Part shown: in pieces, positions 16,363 to 24,751 of the stretch
Position numbering within the stretch: the first letter of the stretch is position 1
Layout of the letters: each line of letters opens with the position of its first letter
Source of the DNA: Streptomyces sp. CGMCC 4.7035
GTDB taxonomy: Bacteria; Actinomycetota; Actinomycetes; Streptomycetales; Streptomycetaceae
Reading direction: 5' to 3'
NCBI RefSeq assembly: GCF_031583065.1
Contig: NZ_CP134053.1
Coordinates: 620,001-684,000, forward strand
DNA length: 64,000 bases
Made by a program: the position numbers and the translations under genes
Notes under the pieces: generated by a model
Database searches by the model: none
Told to the model about the DNA's origin: nothing
What the model saw: the letters and a program-made list of their open reading frames with translations, nothing else

Positions 16363-17065
16363 TCGCGTACTCCCGGACGGTCAGGATGAGTTGGGCGATG
16401 CCGTCGCGTACGGCGGGCAGCGGGCCCGTGGCCTCGTCGTACGGCGCCCGGTCCCGGCCTTCCCCGGTCGGCAGGGTCAACGCGGGGGCGGCGACGGCGC
16501 GGCAGGTCTGGCAGACGGGACGCGGGTCCGGGCCGTCCGGCCCGCGGGCGGGGCCGTGCAGGGGGTTCGCGCCGCAGCACCGGTCGTACACGTCACCGGC
16601 GAGTGCGGCGCGGCCCGCGCGGGCGAGGACGGCGACGGCGACCAGGTCGGCGGGCTCGGTGCCGGGGCGGGAGAGCGCGTCGCGGTCGCCGTCGACGAGC
16701 AGCAGCGCCGCGTCGAAGCAGTCCCAGGCGCGGATGTGGGGCTGGAGGCCGGACGGCGGGCCGGCCGGCCCGCCGCTGTCCTCGTGATCCGTGAACGTGT
16801 ACTCGTGATCCGTGAACGTGTCCTCGTGATCCATGAACTCCTGGGCCAGCAGGTCGAGTTCCCTCTCGGCCGCGCGCCGCAGATACGACACCGGTGGATC
16901 GGCCGGCGCCTCGAAGGGGGAGAGCGACGGGGTGCGCCGCCGCGTCACGCCGACGGCCCCGAGCGCTCCCGCGAGCAGTCCGAGGAGCAGCACCACGCCG
17001 ATCCCGCCGACCAGCAGCCCCGGCCGGAAGTCCCCGGAGAAGAGCGGGGGAAGGGCGTCTTTCAC
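16352..17065 (-). CDS. Membrane protein with NPLHG/CxxC motif, paralogue B
   Basis: 237 residues from GTG 17065; the frame is open further, but the upstream codons (MPRPRRTCPTPPPHARVG) look non-coding. It has one N-terminal membrane helix (LLVGGIGVVLLLGLLAGALG, about residues 14-33), then a cytoplasmic helical domain. An in-frame 7-residue repeat (DHEDTFT DHEYTFT DHED) sits at about 76-95. The motif CCGANPLHG followed by CQTC at about 165-190 matches paralogue A. The 3' end overlaps the start of paralogue A by 11 bp, so they are translationally coupled. Function unknown. Confidence 0.75.
   Translation of the reverse strand: MKDALPPLFSGDFRPGLLVGGIGVVLLLGLLAGALGAVGVTRRRTPSLSPFEAPADPPVSYLRRAAERELDLLAQEFMDHEDTFTDHEYTFTDHEDSGGPAGPPSGLQPHIRAWDCFDAALLLVDGDRDALSRPGTEPADLVAVAVLARAGRAALAGDVYDRCCGANPLHGPARGPDGPDPRPVCQTCRAVAAPALTLPTGEGRDRAPYDEATGPLPAVRDGIAQLILTVREYASVQ
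16781..16840. repeat. In-frame 21-bp tandem repeat in paralogue B
   Basis: Two 21-bp copies of CTCGTGATCCGTGAACGTGTC plus a partial third (one base changed) encode, on the minus strand, DHE(D/Y)TFT repeats. Seven codons per unit keep the frame, so copy number can vary without breaking the gene. Confidence 0.85.
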
Positions 17066-17225
17066 GCGCCGCACTTTACTGCTCGCCCGACCGGCAGGGC
17101 CGTTTCCGACGCGGGCGTGCGGGGGTGGCGTCGGACAGGTTCTCCGAGGCCGGGGCAACTACCGGATCGCAACTACCGGATCACGAACCGCTGTTGAACG
17201 GCACCCGGCCGCATAGTCTGTCCGC

Positions 17226-17951
17226 GTGGATCTGGACCTCTGGTCGGCCGTGGCCGCCGCGGTGTGGGGCGCGGTCGTCGGCGCGCTGGTGCCCCGGGCC
17301 GCGTACCGGCTGTCGGTCGAGCCCGAACAGCCATGGCGGGACCGGTGTCCGGACGGGCACCCGATCGGCGGGTGGGTCGGGTGGGCACGGTGCGCGGACG
17401 GGCGGGCGTACGGTCCCCGGGCCGTGCTCGTGTGCGCGGTCACCGCCCTGGTCTGCGTGGGGCTGGCAGTCGCCACCGGCACCCGCCCGGAGTTGGCCGT
17501 CTGGCTGCTGCTCGCGCCCGTCGGCGTCCTGCTGACGATCGTGGACTTCCGTGTGCAGCGGCTGCCGGACGTGCTCACTCTGCCGCTCGCCGCCCTCGCC
17601 CTGGTCCTGCTCGCCGCCGCCGCGGCCCTGCCCGAGCACGCGGGGGACTGGCTCACCGCGCTGCTCGGCGCGCTCGTGCTCGGCTGCGCCTACTTCGTTC
17701 TCTTCCTCGTCAACCCGAACGGCATGGGCTTCGGCGACGTCAAGCTCGCCCTGGCGCTCGGGGCGGTGCTCGGCTGGTATGGCTGGGGGACCGTGGTGCT
17801 CGGGACGTTCGCCGGGTTCCTCTTCGGCGGGCTGTACGGACTCGGGCTGGTCGCGCTGCGGCGCGCCGGGCGGCGGACCTCCATCCCCTTCGGTCCGTTC
17901 CTCATCGCGGGCGCCTTTGTCGGGCTCCTGATCGGCGCGTTCGCGGCCTGA
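17226..17951 (+). CDS. A24-family prepilin peptidase (type IV leader peptidase)
   Basis: 241 residues with about seven membrane helices. The two catalytic aspartates are in the expected places: LTIVDFRVQRLPD near residue 101 (first Asp) and NGMGFGDVKLAL near 163-174 (GxGDxK motif). Enzymes of this class cleave the leader of type IV pilin-like proteins, here presumably Tad/Flp-like pseudopilins. The N-terminal cytosolic zinc loop is degenerate (only CPDG and RCADG). No pilin or tad genes are in the window, so its substrates must be encoded elsewhere. GTG start at 17226. Confidence 0.9.
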   Translation: MDLDLWSAVAAAVWGAVVGALVPRAAYRLSVEPEQPWRDRCPDGHPIGGWVGWARCADGRAYGPRAVLVCAVTALVCVGLAVATGTRPELAVWLLLAPVGVLLTIVDFRVQRLPDVLTLPLAALALVLLAAAAALPEHAGDWLTALLGALVLGCAYFVLFLVNPNGMGFGDVKLALALGAVLGWYGWGTVVLGTFAGFLFGGLYGLGLVALRRAGRRTSIPFGPFLIAGAFVGLLIGAFAA

Positions 17952-18021
17952 CGCGGGTGGGGCGAAACCCCTGGCGTAGGCTGGATCGGTCCATCCACAA
18001 CCCTTACGAAAGGGACCACCG

Positions 18022-19236
18022 GTGACCGAGAAGGCCGACCTCACGTCCATTGATGTCACAGCCGTCCTCGACCGTGCCGCCGCCGGTGGGCGGATCACCC
18101 CCGAAGAAGCGCTCGTCCTCTACCGCGACGCCCCGCTGCACGCGCTGGGCGCCGCCGCCGACGCCGTGCGCCGCCGCAAGTACGCCGGTGTCGAGCACAT
18201 CGCGACGTACATCATCGAGCGCAACATCAACTACACGAACGTGTGCGTGACGGCGTGCAAGTTCTGCGCGTTCTACGCGGCCCCGAAGGACACCGCCAAG
18301 GGCTGGACGCGCGACCTCGACGACATCCTGCGCCGGTGCGCGGAGACCGTCGAACTGGGCGGCACCCAGATCATGTTCCAGGGCGGCCACCACCCGGACT
18401 ACGGCGTGGAGTACTACGAGAAGCACTTCCGCGCCATCAAGGAGGCCTTCCCGCAGCTGGTCATCCACAGCCTGGGGGCGTCCGAGGTCGAGCACATGGC
18501 GCGGATCTCGGGTGTCACGGTGGAAGAGGCCATCACGCGCATCCACGAGGCGGGGCTCGACTCCTTCGCCGGCGCCGGTGCCGAGCTGCTGCCCGCGCGG
18601 CCGCGCAAGGCGATCGCGCCGCTGAAGGAGAGCGGCGAGCGCTGGCTGGAGATCATGGAGGCCGCGCACAACCTGGGCGTCGAGTCGACGTCCACCATGC
18701 TCATGGGCACCGGCGAGACCAACGCCGAGCGCATCGAGCACCTGCGGATGATCCGAGACGTGCAGGACCGCACGGGCGGCTTCCGGGCCTTCATCCCGTA
18801 CACCTACCAGCCCGAGAACAACCATCTGAAGGGCCGCACCCAGGCGACCCTCTTCGAGTACCTGCGGATGATCGCGATCGCCCGCCTCTTCCTCGACAAC
18901 GTCCAGCACATCCAGGGCTCGTGGCTGACCACCGGCAAGGAGGTCGGCCAGCTGTCCCTGCACTACGGCGCGGACGACCTCGGCTCGATCATGCTGGAGG
19001 AGAACGTCGTCTCCTCGGCCGGTGCCAAGCACCGCTCCAACCGCCTGGAGATCATCGACCTGATCCGGAAGGCGGGACGGGTCCCGGCCCAGCGGTCCAC
19101 GACGTACGAGCACCTCGTCGTCCACGACGACCCGGCGAACGACCCCGTCGACGAGCGGGTCGTGTCCCACATCTCGTCCACGGCGATCGAGGGCGGCACG
19201 GCCCACCCCGAGCTGAAGCTGCTCGCGTCCAACTGA
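18022..19236 (+). CDS. mqnC: Cyclic dehypoxanthine futalosine synthase
   Basis: 404-residue radical SAM enzyme that cyclises dehypoxanthine futalosine in the futalosine menaquinone pathway. Radical SAM motif CVTACKFC at residues 75-82, preceded by IERNINYTNV, and the GGHHPDYGVEYYE segment specific to MqnC. The GTG start has AAAGGGACC upstream. A small gene begins seven bases after the stop and is probably cotranscribed. MqnA and MqnE are also in the window; MqnB and MqnD are not. Confidence 0.96.
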   Translation: MTEKADLTSIDVTAVLDRAAAGGRITPEEALVLYRDAPLHALGAAADAVRRRKYAGVEHIATYIIERNINYTNVCVTACKFCAFYAAPKDTAKGWTRDLDDILRRCAETVELGGTQIMFQGGHHPDYGVEYYEKHFRAIKEAFPQLVIHSLGASEVEHMARISGVTVEEAITRIHEAGLDSFAGAGAELLPARPRKAIAPLKESGERWLEIMEAAHNLGVESTSTMLMGTGETNAERIEHLRMIRDVQDRTGGFRAFIPYTYQPENNHLKGRTQATLFEYLRMIAIARLFLDNVQHIQGSWLTTGKEVGQLSLHYGADDLGSIMLEENVVSSAGAKHRSNRLEIIDLIRKAGRVPAQRSTTYEHLVVHDDPANDPVDERVVSHISSTAIEGGTAHPELKLLASN

Positions 19237-19243
19237 GCGGTCG

Positions 19244-19720
19244 ATGCTGACGATCCACGCGGCCGACGAGCTGCGCTACGGGTGGGACGAGGACCAGGAA
19301 CCGGTGAAGGACGGCGCCGTCGCCGTGGCGGCCGACCGGGTCGTGGGCTCGGGGCCGCTGGCCGAGCTCCGGGAGGAGTTTCCGGATGCGCGCGTGCGGC
19401 GCTGGCCCGGTGTCCTCGGTCCCGCCCTGCTCCACCAGGGTCCGCTTCCGGACGCGCCGACACCGCGTGAGCGCATTCACGCGGTGCTGAAACTGGGCGC
19501 GACGGCTGTCCTGGAGGAGTACGCCGACACCCCCGAACTCCGTGCCGCGGCCGCACGGAACGACGTCATCGTGGTGCCGCGCGGTACGGCCGTCCGCCGG
19601 CCGGCGGCCTTCCTCGGTATCGGTCGCGCCGACCTCGCGGTCTTCGAGTACGACGAGACGGGCGGCGGCACCTGTGTTGCGACGGTCTGCGCGGGGCGGC
19701 TGGTGCACAGGCGGCGGTAG
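19244..19720 (+). CDS. Imidazolonepropionase-like domain protein
   Basis: 158 residues, seven bases after mqnC. The N-terminus (MLTIHAADELRYG, then VKDGAVAVAADRVVGSGPLA) looks like the small composite beta domain of amidohydrolases, but the metal-binding barrel is absent; only a segment LGPALLHQGPLP recalls the start of that barrel. The middle part (TAVLEEYADTPELRAAAARN) and the DLAVFEYDE tail are consistent with a truncated amidohydrolase-like fold without catalytic residues. Position suggests an accessory role in the menaquinone operon, which is inference. Confidence 0.8.
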   Translation: MLTIHAADELRYGWDEDQEPVKDGAVAVAADRVVGSGPLAELREEFPDARVRRWPGVLGPALLHQGPLPDAPTPRERIHAVLKLGATAVLEEYADTPELRAAAARNDVIVVPRGTAVRRPAAFLGIGRADLAVFEYDETGGGTCVATVCAGRLVHRRR

Positions 19721-19740
19721 ACCGCGCCCCTGAGGGGCGT

Positions 19741-20060
19741 GGAGCTCGCCGATCATCGACGTCAGCGCGAGGCCCTGCCAGGCGCCCTGCGAGGACAGGC
19801 CGAAGATGTCCGCCAGCTGGTCGTGGGCCGCCTTGGCGGACGTGATCGCGTAGGTGCCCATGTCTCCGGCGTACGACTCGCCGTAGTTCATCGTCATGAT
19901 GTTGACGGTGGAGACCTGGATGTCGTATTTGTTCGCGGATTCCAGCAGGGCCCGGCTGTCGGAGTCGAGACCGGACGGCATGACCGGCAGGGTGAAGGAC
20001 ACCTGGAGATCGGCGCGTTCCTTCTGCAGCAGGGCGATCGCCTTCGAACGCAACGCGAGA
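19741..20060 (-). pseudogene. Fragment of a family-18 chitinase-like gene
   Basis: About 105 codons on the minus strand read AIALLQKERADLQVSFTLPV, MPSGLDSDSRALLESANKYD, VSTVNIMTMNYGESYAGDMG and AWQGLALTSMIGEL. This matches the interior of Streptomyces GH18 chitinases (the SFTLPVMPSGL and VNIMTMNYG strands). The start, the catalytic DxxDxDxE strand and the C-terminus are missing. It abuts a glycosyltransferase fragment on the other strand at about 20057, so two deletions or rearrangements met here. Confidence 0.7.
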
Positions 20061-20203
20061 AGGAGTGCATCGAGAACACGATCAACTCCCTCGCCCGGTC
20101 CACCCATCCCATCGAGATCATCGTCGTCGACGACGGCTCGACCGACGGCACGGCGGACATCGTCGAGGCGATGGGCGTCCCGAACGTCCGGGTCATCCGA
20201 GAA
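20057..20203 (+). pseudogene. Fragment of a family-2 glycosyltransferase gene
   Basis: About 49 codons read EKECIENTINSLARSTHPIE, IIVVDDGSTDGTADIVEAMG and VPNVRVIREE: the nucleotide-binding N-terminal strand and the VVDDGSTDGT motif of GT2 enzymes. There is no start codon and the frame loses homology after RVIREE, about 50 bases before menG. It is a fossil between the chitinase fragment and menG; the whole gap 19721-20255 has no intact gene. Confidence 0.7.
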
Positions 20204-20255
20204 GAAGCCGAGGCTGCTGCCATGACGCCGGACCCCCTGCTGCCACAATGGGACC

Positions 20256-20951
20256 GTGACCCGCGCATCCCTGGACAAGCAGCCGCACGAAGTCGCCTCG
20301 ATGTTCGACGACGTGGCGGAACGGTACGACCTGACGAATGACCTGCTGTCGCTCGGCCAGGACCGGGTGTGGCGCAAGGAGGTCGCCAAGGCGGTCGACG
20401 CTCGCCCCGCGCAGAAGGTCCTGGACCTGGCGGCGGGCACGGGGACCTCGTCCCTGCCCTTCACCCGCGCGGGCGCGTACGTCGTCCCCTGCGACTTCTC
20501 GCTCGGGATGCTCCAGGTCGGCAAGAAGCGGCAACCCTGGATGCCGTTCACGGCGGGCGACGCGACGAAGCTGCCCTTCAAGGACGACACCTTCGACGCG
20601 GTGACGATCTCGTTCGGGCTGCGGAACGTGCAGGACACGGACGCCGCGCTGCGCGAGCTGTACCGGGTGACGAAGCCGGGCGGGCGCGTCGTGATCTGCG
20701 AGTTCTCGCACCCGACGTGGGCGCCCTTCCGGACGGTCTACACCGAGTACCTGATGCGCGCGCTGCCGCCGGTGGCCCGCGCGGTGTCGTCCAACCCCGA
20801 GGCGTACGTCTACCTCGCCGAGTCCATCCGCGCCTGGCCCGACCAGCCGGCCCTCGCCGAGCGACTGCGCAAGGCGGGCTGGTCGAAGGTGGCGTGGCGG
20901 AACCTCACGGGCGGCGTCGTGGCGCTGCACCGCGGGTTCAAGACGGCCTGA
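20256..20951 (+). CDS. menG: Demethylmenaquinone methyltransferase
   Basis: 231-residue SAM-dependent methyltransferase of the UbiE/MenG family that adds the ring methyl in the last step to menaquinone. SAM motif [16 protein letters not shown] at about 54-68, the family signature near the N-terminus [20 protein letters not shown] (residues 13-32) and [20 protein letters not shown] near 127-146. GTG start at 20256. It links the mqn genes on the left with the reductase at 22058. Confidence 0.95.
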   Translation: MTRASLDKQPHEVASMFDDVAERYDLTNDLLSLGQDRVWRKEVAKAVDARPAQKVLDLAAGTGTSSLPFTRAGAYVVPCDFSLGMLQVGKKRQPWMPFTAGDATKLPFKDDTFDAVTISFGLRNVQDTDAALRELYRVTKPGGRVVICEFSHPTWAPFRTVYTEYLMRALPPVARAVSSNPEAYVYLAESIRAWPDQPALAERLRKAGWSKVAWRNLTGGVVALHRGFKTA

Positions 20952-21023
20952 CGACTCCGAGACTCCCCGGGGGCCTCAGACTCCCAGGGGCCTCCCGACC
21001 GCGACGTCACCGTCGCCGGGGGC

Positions 21024-21371
21024 TCACCTGAGCACCTCGAACGCGTCTCCCGGTTCGTCGAGTTCGCGGCGCAGCCCGCCCGGTGGCGGGATGGGCAGCC
21101 GCGGCTCGCGGATCCCGGCGCCTCCGCCGCCCTCACCCTCACTGAGGTCGAACCACACGGTGATCACGGCACCGCGCGGCACCTCGGCGCCGGGCAGGGG
21201 ATATTGGCGTACGACGTAGTCGACGACGGTGCGGTGGAAGTCCGGCCGGTCGGGCGCGGCGAGTCGCACGCCCTGATTTTCCGCGGCCTCGCGTGCGTCC
21301 ATGGCCATGAGTCCGACCAGCCGAGGCACGCGCACTTCGGGTGTTTTGGGTGTTATAGGCACAGATGTCAC
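21024..21371 (-). CDS. Small PASTA-domain protein
   Basis: 115 residues with one PASTA-like domain: VPRLVGLMAMDAREAAENQG, then VDYVVRQYPLPGAEVPRGAV, then ITVWFDL (about residues 15-78). PASTA domains bind muropeptides or beta-lactams in penicillin-binding proteins and PknB kinases, but here there is no signal peptide or membrane helix, so it is probably cytoplasmic and its binding role is uncertain. The tail is Gly/Pro-rich. ATG at 21371. Confidence 0.8.
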   Translation of the reverse strand: MTSVPITPKTPEVRVPRLVGLMAMDAREAAENQGVRLAAPDRPDFHRTVVDYVVRQYPLPGAEVPRGAVITVWFDLSEGEGGGGAGIREPRLPIPPPGGLRRELDEPGDAFEVLR

Positions 21372-21455
21372 CCCCAGCGGTACTGGCAGGGTAACCGGCC
21401 AGGGGTGCCACCCGGAAGCATCACGTGTCTTTCTGTAGCAGTCGACTACCGACGG

Positions 21456-21959
21456 TCACAGATCGAGCCGGTAGCAGTGCCCCTCCCGCTTCGAGGGAGT
21501 GGTGAAGACCTCGGCCAGGCGCATGCCGAGCCGCTGGGTGACCGCGATCGACCGGGTGTTGCGGGCGTCGACCATGGCGACCACACTTCCGACTCCCGCC
21601 GCGCGCACCCGCTCCAGGGTCGTCTGCGCGGCCGCGGTGACGTATCCCTTCCCCCAGTGCTCGCGCCCGAGCCGCCAGCCGATCTCGATCTCGCCCTTGG
21701 GTCCCCAGTCCTGCGGCCACGGTTGGGCGCCCGTGAAGCCGATGACCCGGCCGGACTCGTCGAGCATGGTCCACAGGCAGAAACCGTGCTCGGCGTCGTG
21801 CCGCCGCTGGCGGGCGGTGAGTTCCTCGTAGACGGACAGCTCGGCGGACGCGCGGCCTTGGAACTCCATCACATCCGGGTGATCGAAGACCCGGTGCCAG
21901 GCGACGGCGTCCTCGTCGGTGGGGACGCGCAGCCGTACTACGGGGAGAGCTCGGTTCAC
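21456..21959 (-). CDS. GNAT acetyltransferase, RimJ/RimL-like
   Basis: 167 residues. LRVPTDEDAVAWHRVFDHPD at the start, IGWRLGREHWGKGYVTAAAQ (acetyl-CoA loop) near 93-112 and VDARNTRSIAVTQRLGMR near 129-146 are the order seen in RimJ/RimL-type enzymes, which acetylate N-termini or small amines. It is divergent from the menaquinone-reductase gene. The specific substrate is unknown. Confidence 0.9.
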   Translation of the reverse strand: MNRALPVVRLRVPTDEDAVAWHRVFDHPDVMEFQGRASAELSVYEELTARQRRHDAEHGFCLWTMLDESGRVIGFTGAQPWPQDWGPKGEIEIGWRLGREHWGKGYVTAAAQTTLERVRAAGVGSVVAMVDARNTRSIAVTQRLGMRLAEVFTTPSKREGHCYRLDL

Positions 21960-22057
21960 GGGGGCAGCCCTTCAGCCGGGTGATCAATTCTGCTGAATAG
22001 ACTGCCCATGTCCAGTGCCGATCGGCACACTGATTTTGAACTTGGGGAGATCCCGCC

Positions 22058-23350
22058 GTGACCGTCGTGACCGAGCCCCTCTCCGAGAACACCGCAGATG
22101 TGATCGTCGTGGGCGCGGGGCCGGCAGGCTCCACCACCGCGTACCACCTGGCCAGGGCCGGGCTCGATGTCCTCCTGCTGGAGAAGACCGCGTTCCCCAG
22201 GGAGAAGGTCTGCGGCGACGGGCTCACGCCGCGCGCCGTCAAGCAGCTCGTGGCGATGGGCATCGACATCTCCGAGGAGGCCGGCTGGCTGCGCAACAAG
22301 GGCCTGCGCATCATCGGCGGTGGCTCCCGCCTCCAGCTGGACTGGCCGGATCTCGCCTCGTTCCCCGACTACGGCCTCGTCCGCAAGCGCGACGACTTCG
22401 ACGAGCAGCTGGCGCGGCAGGCGCAGAAGGCGGGCGCCCGCCTGTACGAGCGCTGCAACGTGGGCGCGCCGATCATCGACGACCGCACCGGCCGCATCAC
22501 CGGGGTGCACGCGAAGCTCGGTGAGGAGAAGCGCGAAGTCACCTTCCACGCGCCGCTGGTGGTGGCCGCGGACGGCAACTCCACCCGCCTGTCGCTCGCG
22601 ATGGGCCTGCACCGCCGTGAGGACCGCCCGATGGGCGTCGCGGTCCGTACGTACTTCACGTCCCCGCGCCACGAGGACGACTACCTGGAGTCCTGGCTGG
22701 AGCTGTGGGACCGCCGCGGCGGCCAGGAGCGGCTGCTGCCCGGCTACGGCTGGATCTTCGGCATGGGTGACGGCACGTCGAACGTCGGCCTGGGCGTCCT
22801 GAACACATCGGCCTCCTTCAAGGAGCTGGACTGGCGTGAGGTGCTGAAGGCCTGGTGCGCCTCGATGCCGGAGGACTGGGGATACACCCCCGAGAACATG
22901 ACGGGCCCGATCCGCGGCGCGGCCCTCCCCATGGCCTTCAACCGCCAGCCGCACTACACGAAGGGCCTGCTGCTCGTCGGCGACGCGGGCGGTCTGGTCA
23001 ATCCCTTCAACGGCGAGGGCATCGCGTACGCCATGGAGTCGGGTCAGATCGCGGCGGACGTCATCGTCCAGGCCGTGGCCCGGGCGACCCCCGCCCAGCG
23101 CGAACTGGCCCTGCACAGCTACCCGAAGATCCTCAAGGACACCTACGGCGGCTACTACACGCTGGGGCGCGCCTTCGTGAAGCTGATCGGCAACCCGAAG
23201 GTGATGAAGATCGCGACGCAGCGCGGTCTGACGCACCCGCTGCTGATGAAGTTCACGCTGAAGCTCCTGGCCAACCTGACGGACCCGACGGGCGGCGACG
23301 CGATGGACCGGGTGATCAACGGTCTGTCGAAGGTGGCCCCGAAGGCGTAA
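22058..23350 (+). CDS. Geranylgeranyl reductase-family menaquinone reductase
   Basis: 430-residue FAD enzyme. The dinucleotide fold DVIVVGAGPAGSTTAYHLAR is at about residues 13-32, with the GGR-family substrate motif FPREKVCGDGLTPRAVKQL near 47-65 and the second FAD motif LLVGDAGGLVNPFNGEGIAY near 308-327. Homologues such as mycobacterial MenJ saturate one isoprene unit of menaquinone, giving MK-9(H2)-like quinones; Streptomyces make partly hydrogenated menaquinones. Placement between menG and complex I supports this. Other GGR substrates such as archaeal-type lipids are unlikely here. GTG start. Confidence 0.9.
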   Translation: MTVVTEPLSENTADVIVVGAGPAGSTTAYHLARAGLDVLLLEKTAFPREKVCGDGLTPRAVKQLVAMGIDISEEAGWLRNKGLRIIGGGSRLQLDWPDLASFPDYGLVRKRDDFDEQLARQAQKAGARLYERCNVGAPIIDDRTGRITGVHAKLGEEKREVTFHAPLVVAADGNSTRLSLAMGLHRREDRPMGVAVRTYFTSPRHEDDYLESWLELWDRRGGQERLLPGYGWIFGMGDGTSNVGLGVLNTSASFKELDWREVLKAWCASMPEDWGYTPENMTGPIRGAALPMAFNRQPHYTKGLLLVGDAGGLVNPFNGEGIAYAMESGQIAADVIVQAVARATPAQRELALHSYPKILKDTYGGYYTLGRAFVKLIGNPKVMKIATQRGLTHPLLMKFTLKLLANLTDPTGGDAMDRVINGLSKVAPKA

Positions 23351-23353
23351 CTC

Positions 23354-23625
23354 CTACGGAGCGCTCGGTTTCGTCTCCTGGGCCGCGCGCCGTGCGAACA
23401 CCTCTTCGCGCCGGTCCGTCATCTGTCGAAGCGCGTCCTTGCGGTCGCGCTTCGACAGGCGGTCCAGATATACGTGCCCGTCGACGTGGTCCGTCTCATG
23501 GAGGAGGCAGCGGGCGAAGTACCCCCGGCCCTCCAGGACGAGCGGCGCGCCGTCCTGGTCTTGGCCGCGAACCACGGCACGGTCCGGCCGGGGCAACGGC
23601 TCGGTCTGCCGAACACCTTCGACGT
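23354..23625 (-). pseudogene. Peptide deformylase remnant (C-terminal half)
   Basis: About 90 codons read [40 protein letters not shown] and [20 protein letters not shown]. The catalytic HETDH (HExxH) is intact, but motif 1 (GxGLAAPQ) and motif 2 (EGCLS, whose Cys binds the metal) are absent: only EGV is left where EGCLS should be. There is no start codon other than a TTG. The stop lies four bases from the stop of the reductase gene. It is a truncated copy and cannot be an active deformylase. Confidence 0.75.
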
Positions 23626-23634
23626 GGGATGAGC

Positions 23635-23673
23635 ATGAAGGGCCGCTGCCCCCGAGAGGCTGCGGCCCTTCAT
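23635..23673 (-). terminator. Perfect 12-bp hairpin after the NlpC/P60 gene
   Basis: ATGAAGGGCCGC at 23635-23646 pairs perfectly with GCGGCCCTTCAT at 23662-23673 across a 15-base loop. It lies 39 bp past the NlpC/P60 stop and exactly at the broken edge of the deformylase remnant. It suits a terminator for the minus-strand hydrolase gene. Confidence 0.7.
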
Positions 23674-23711
23674 TTCTTACGGCTGTGAACTGCGACGGTG
23701 GACGGCCGCGC

Positions 23712-24512
23712 TCAGAGCACGCGGACCGCGCCGGTCGGCGGGTCGTACGACAGCGGCCGCTCGACGACGCCGGTGGAGGGGTTCTGCGCGCCGACGAACA
23801 TGCCGTCGCCCACGTATACCGCCACGTGGTACGCGCTGCCCCTGCTGCCCCAGTAGAGGATGTCGCCCGGCTGCAGATTGCTCAGCGAGACCTGGGTGCC
23901 TTGCATCGACTGGTCCTGCGAGACGCGCGGCAGGTTGATACTGACCTGCTTGAAGGCGGTCTGCACCAGGCCGGAGCAGTCGTAGGCGGACGGACCGGTG
24001 GCGCCGGAGACGTAGGCCTTGCCGACCTGGGCCTTGACGAAGTTGATGACGGCCGCGACCGAACCGGTGGCCGTGGAGGTGCTCGTCGAGGCGCTGCTCG
24101 ACGCGGCGGTGAGGGTGGCCCGCGCGGTGCTGCGCGAGGCGGCCTCCGCGGTCTTGCGCTCGGCCTCGGCCTTCCGCTTGGCCTCCGCCGCCTTCTTCTT
24201 GGCCTCGGCGAGGTCCGCCTTGGCCTGCTTCGCGGCCTTTGCGGCGGCCGCGTCACGCTCGGCCTGCAGCTGGTAGTTGGCCGCAGCCTGCTGGGTGGCC
24301 TCCGCGGACTGCGCGACCTGCTGGGCCAGATCGGCCGTCAGGGTGGGCAGTTCGAGGGTCTGCGTCACCGGCTCGGCGGCGTTCGCCGTAGCCGAGGCGC
24401 CGGCTGCGGCCAGGCTGAGGACACCACCGGCGACACCGGCCCGCATCGCGATCGTCGACGCGTTGCGGTTCCGGGGCTTCCGGTGGCTGCGTATGTGAGC
24501 GGTGTGGGACAT
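23712..24512 (-). CDS. Secreted NlpC/P60 peptidoglycan hydrolase
   Basis: 266 residues if started at ATG 24512 ([17 protein letters not shown]), which gives a twin-positive signal peptide ending near [10 protein letters not shown]. The frame is open to a GTG at 24569 (MAQDTFLEGMEQPL); no start has a strong Shine-Dalgarno. After the signal comes a long Ala/Lys/Glu coiled coil (about residues 60-125), a Ser/Thr linker, and the C-terminal NlpC/P60 domain with the catalytic Cys in [11 protein letters not shown] and His in [16 protein letters not shown]. It cleaves peptide stems in the cell wall during growth or sporulation. The coiled coil probably restrains or targets the enzyme. Confidence 0.9.
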   Translation of the reverse strand: MSHTAHIRSHRKPRNRNASTIAMRAGVAGGVLSLAAAGASATANAAEPVTQTLELPTLTADLAQQVAQSAEATQQAAANYQLQAERDAAAAKAAKQAKADLAEAKKKAAEAKRKAEAERKTAEAASRSTARATLTAASSSASTSTSTATGSVAAVINFVKAQVGKAYVSGATGPSAYDCSGLVQTAFKQVSINLPRVSQDQSMQGTQVSLSNLQPGDILYWGSRGSAYHVAVYVGDGMFVGAQNPSTGVVERPLSYDPPTGAVRVL

Positions 24513-24751
24513 GTGTACAAGCGGTACCAGGGGCTGCTCCATACCTTCAAGAAACGTGTCCTGCGCCACAGTTGTTCAATCCGCCCCGTGAATCCCGGGC
24601 GCGCCGCTCTTTATTGACGCCGTAACGGGCATTGCGGACACCAGTGATCAAGCCTGTGATCATGGGCTTTCGTCGTTACGCCCGAATTGCTCTGCGCTTA
24701 CCACTGGTTCGGGCGCATGGCCAAGCCCGGTTTGTTCGACCCTCATGCGAG

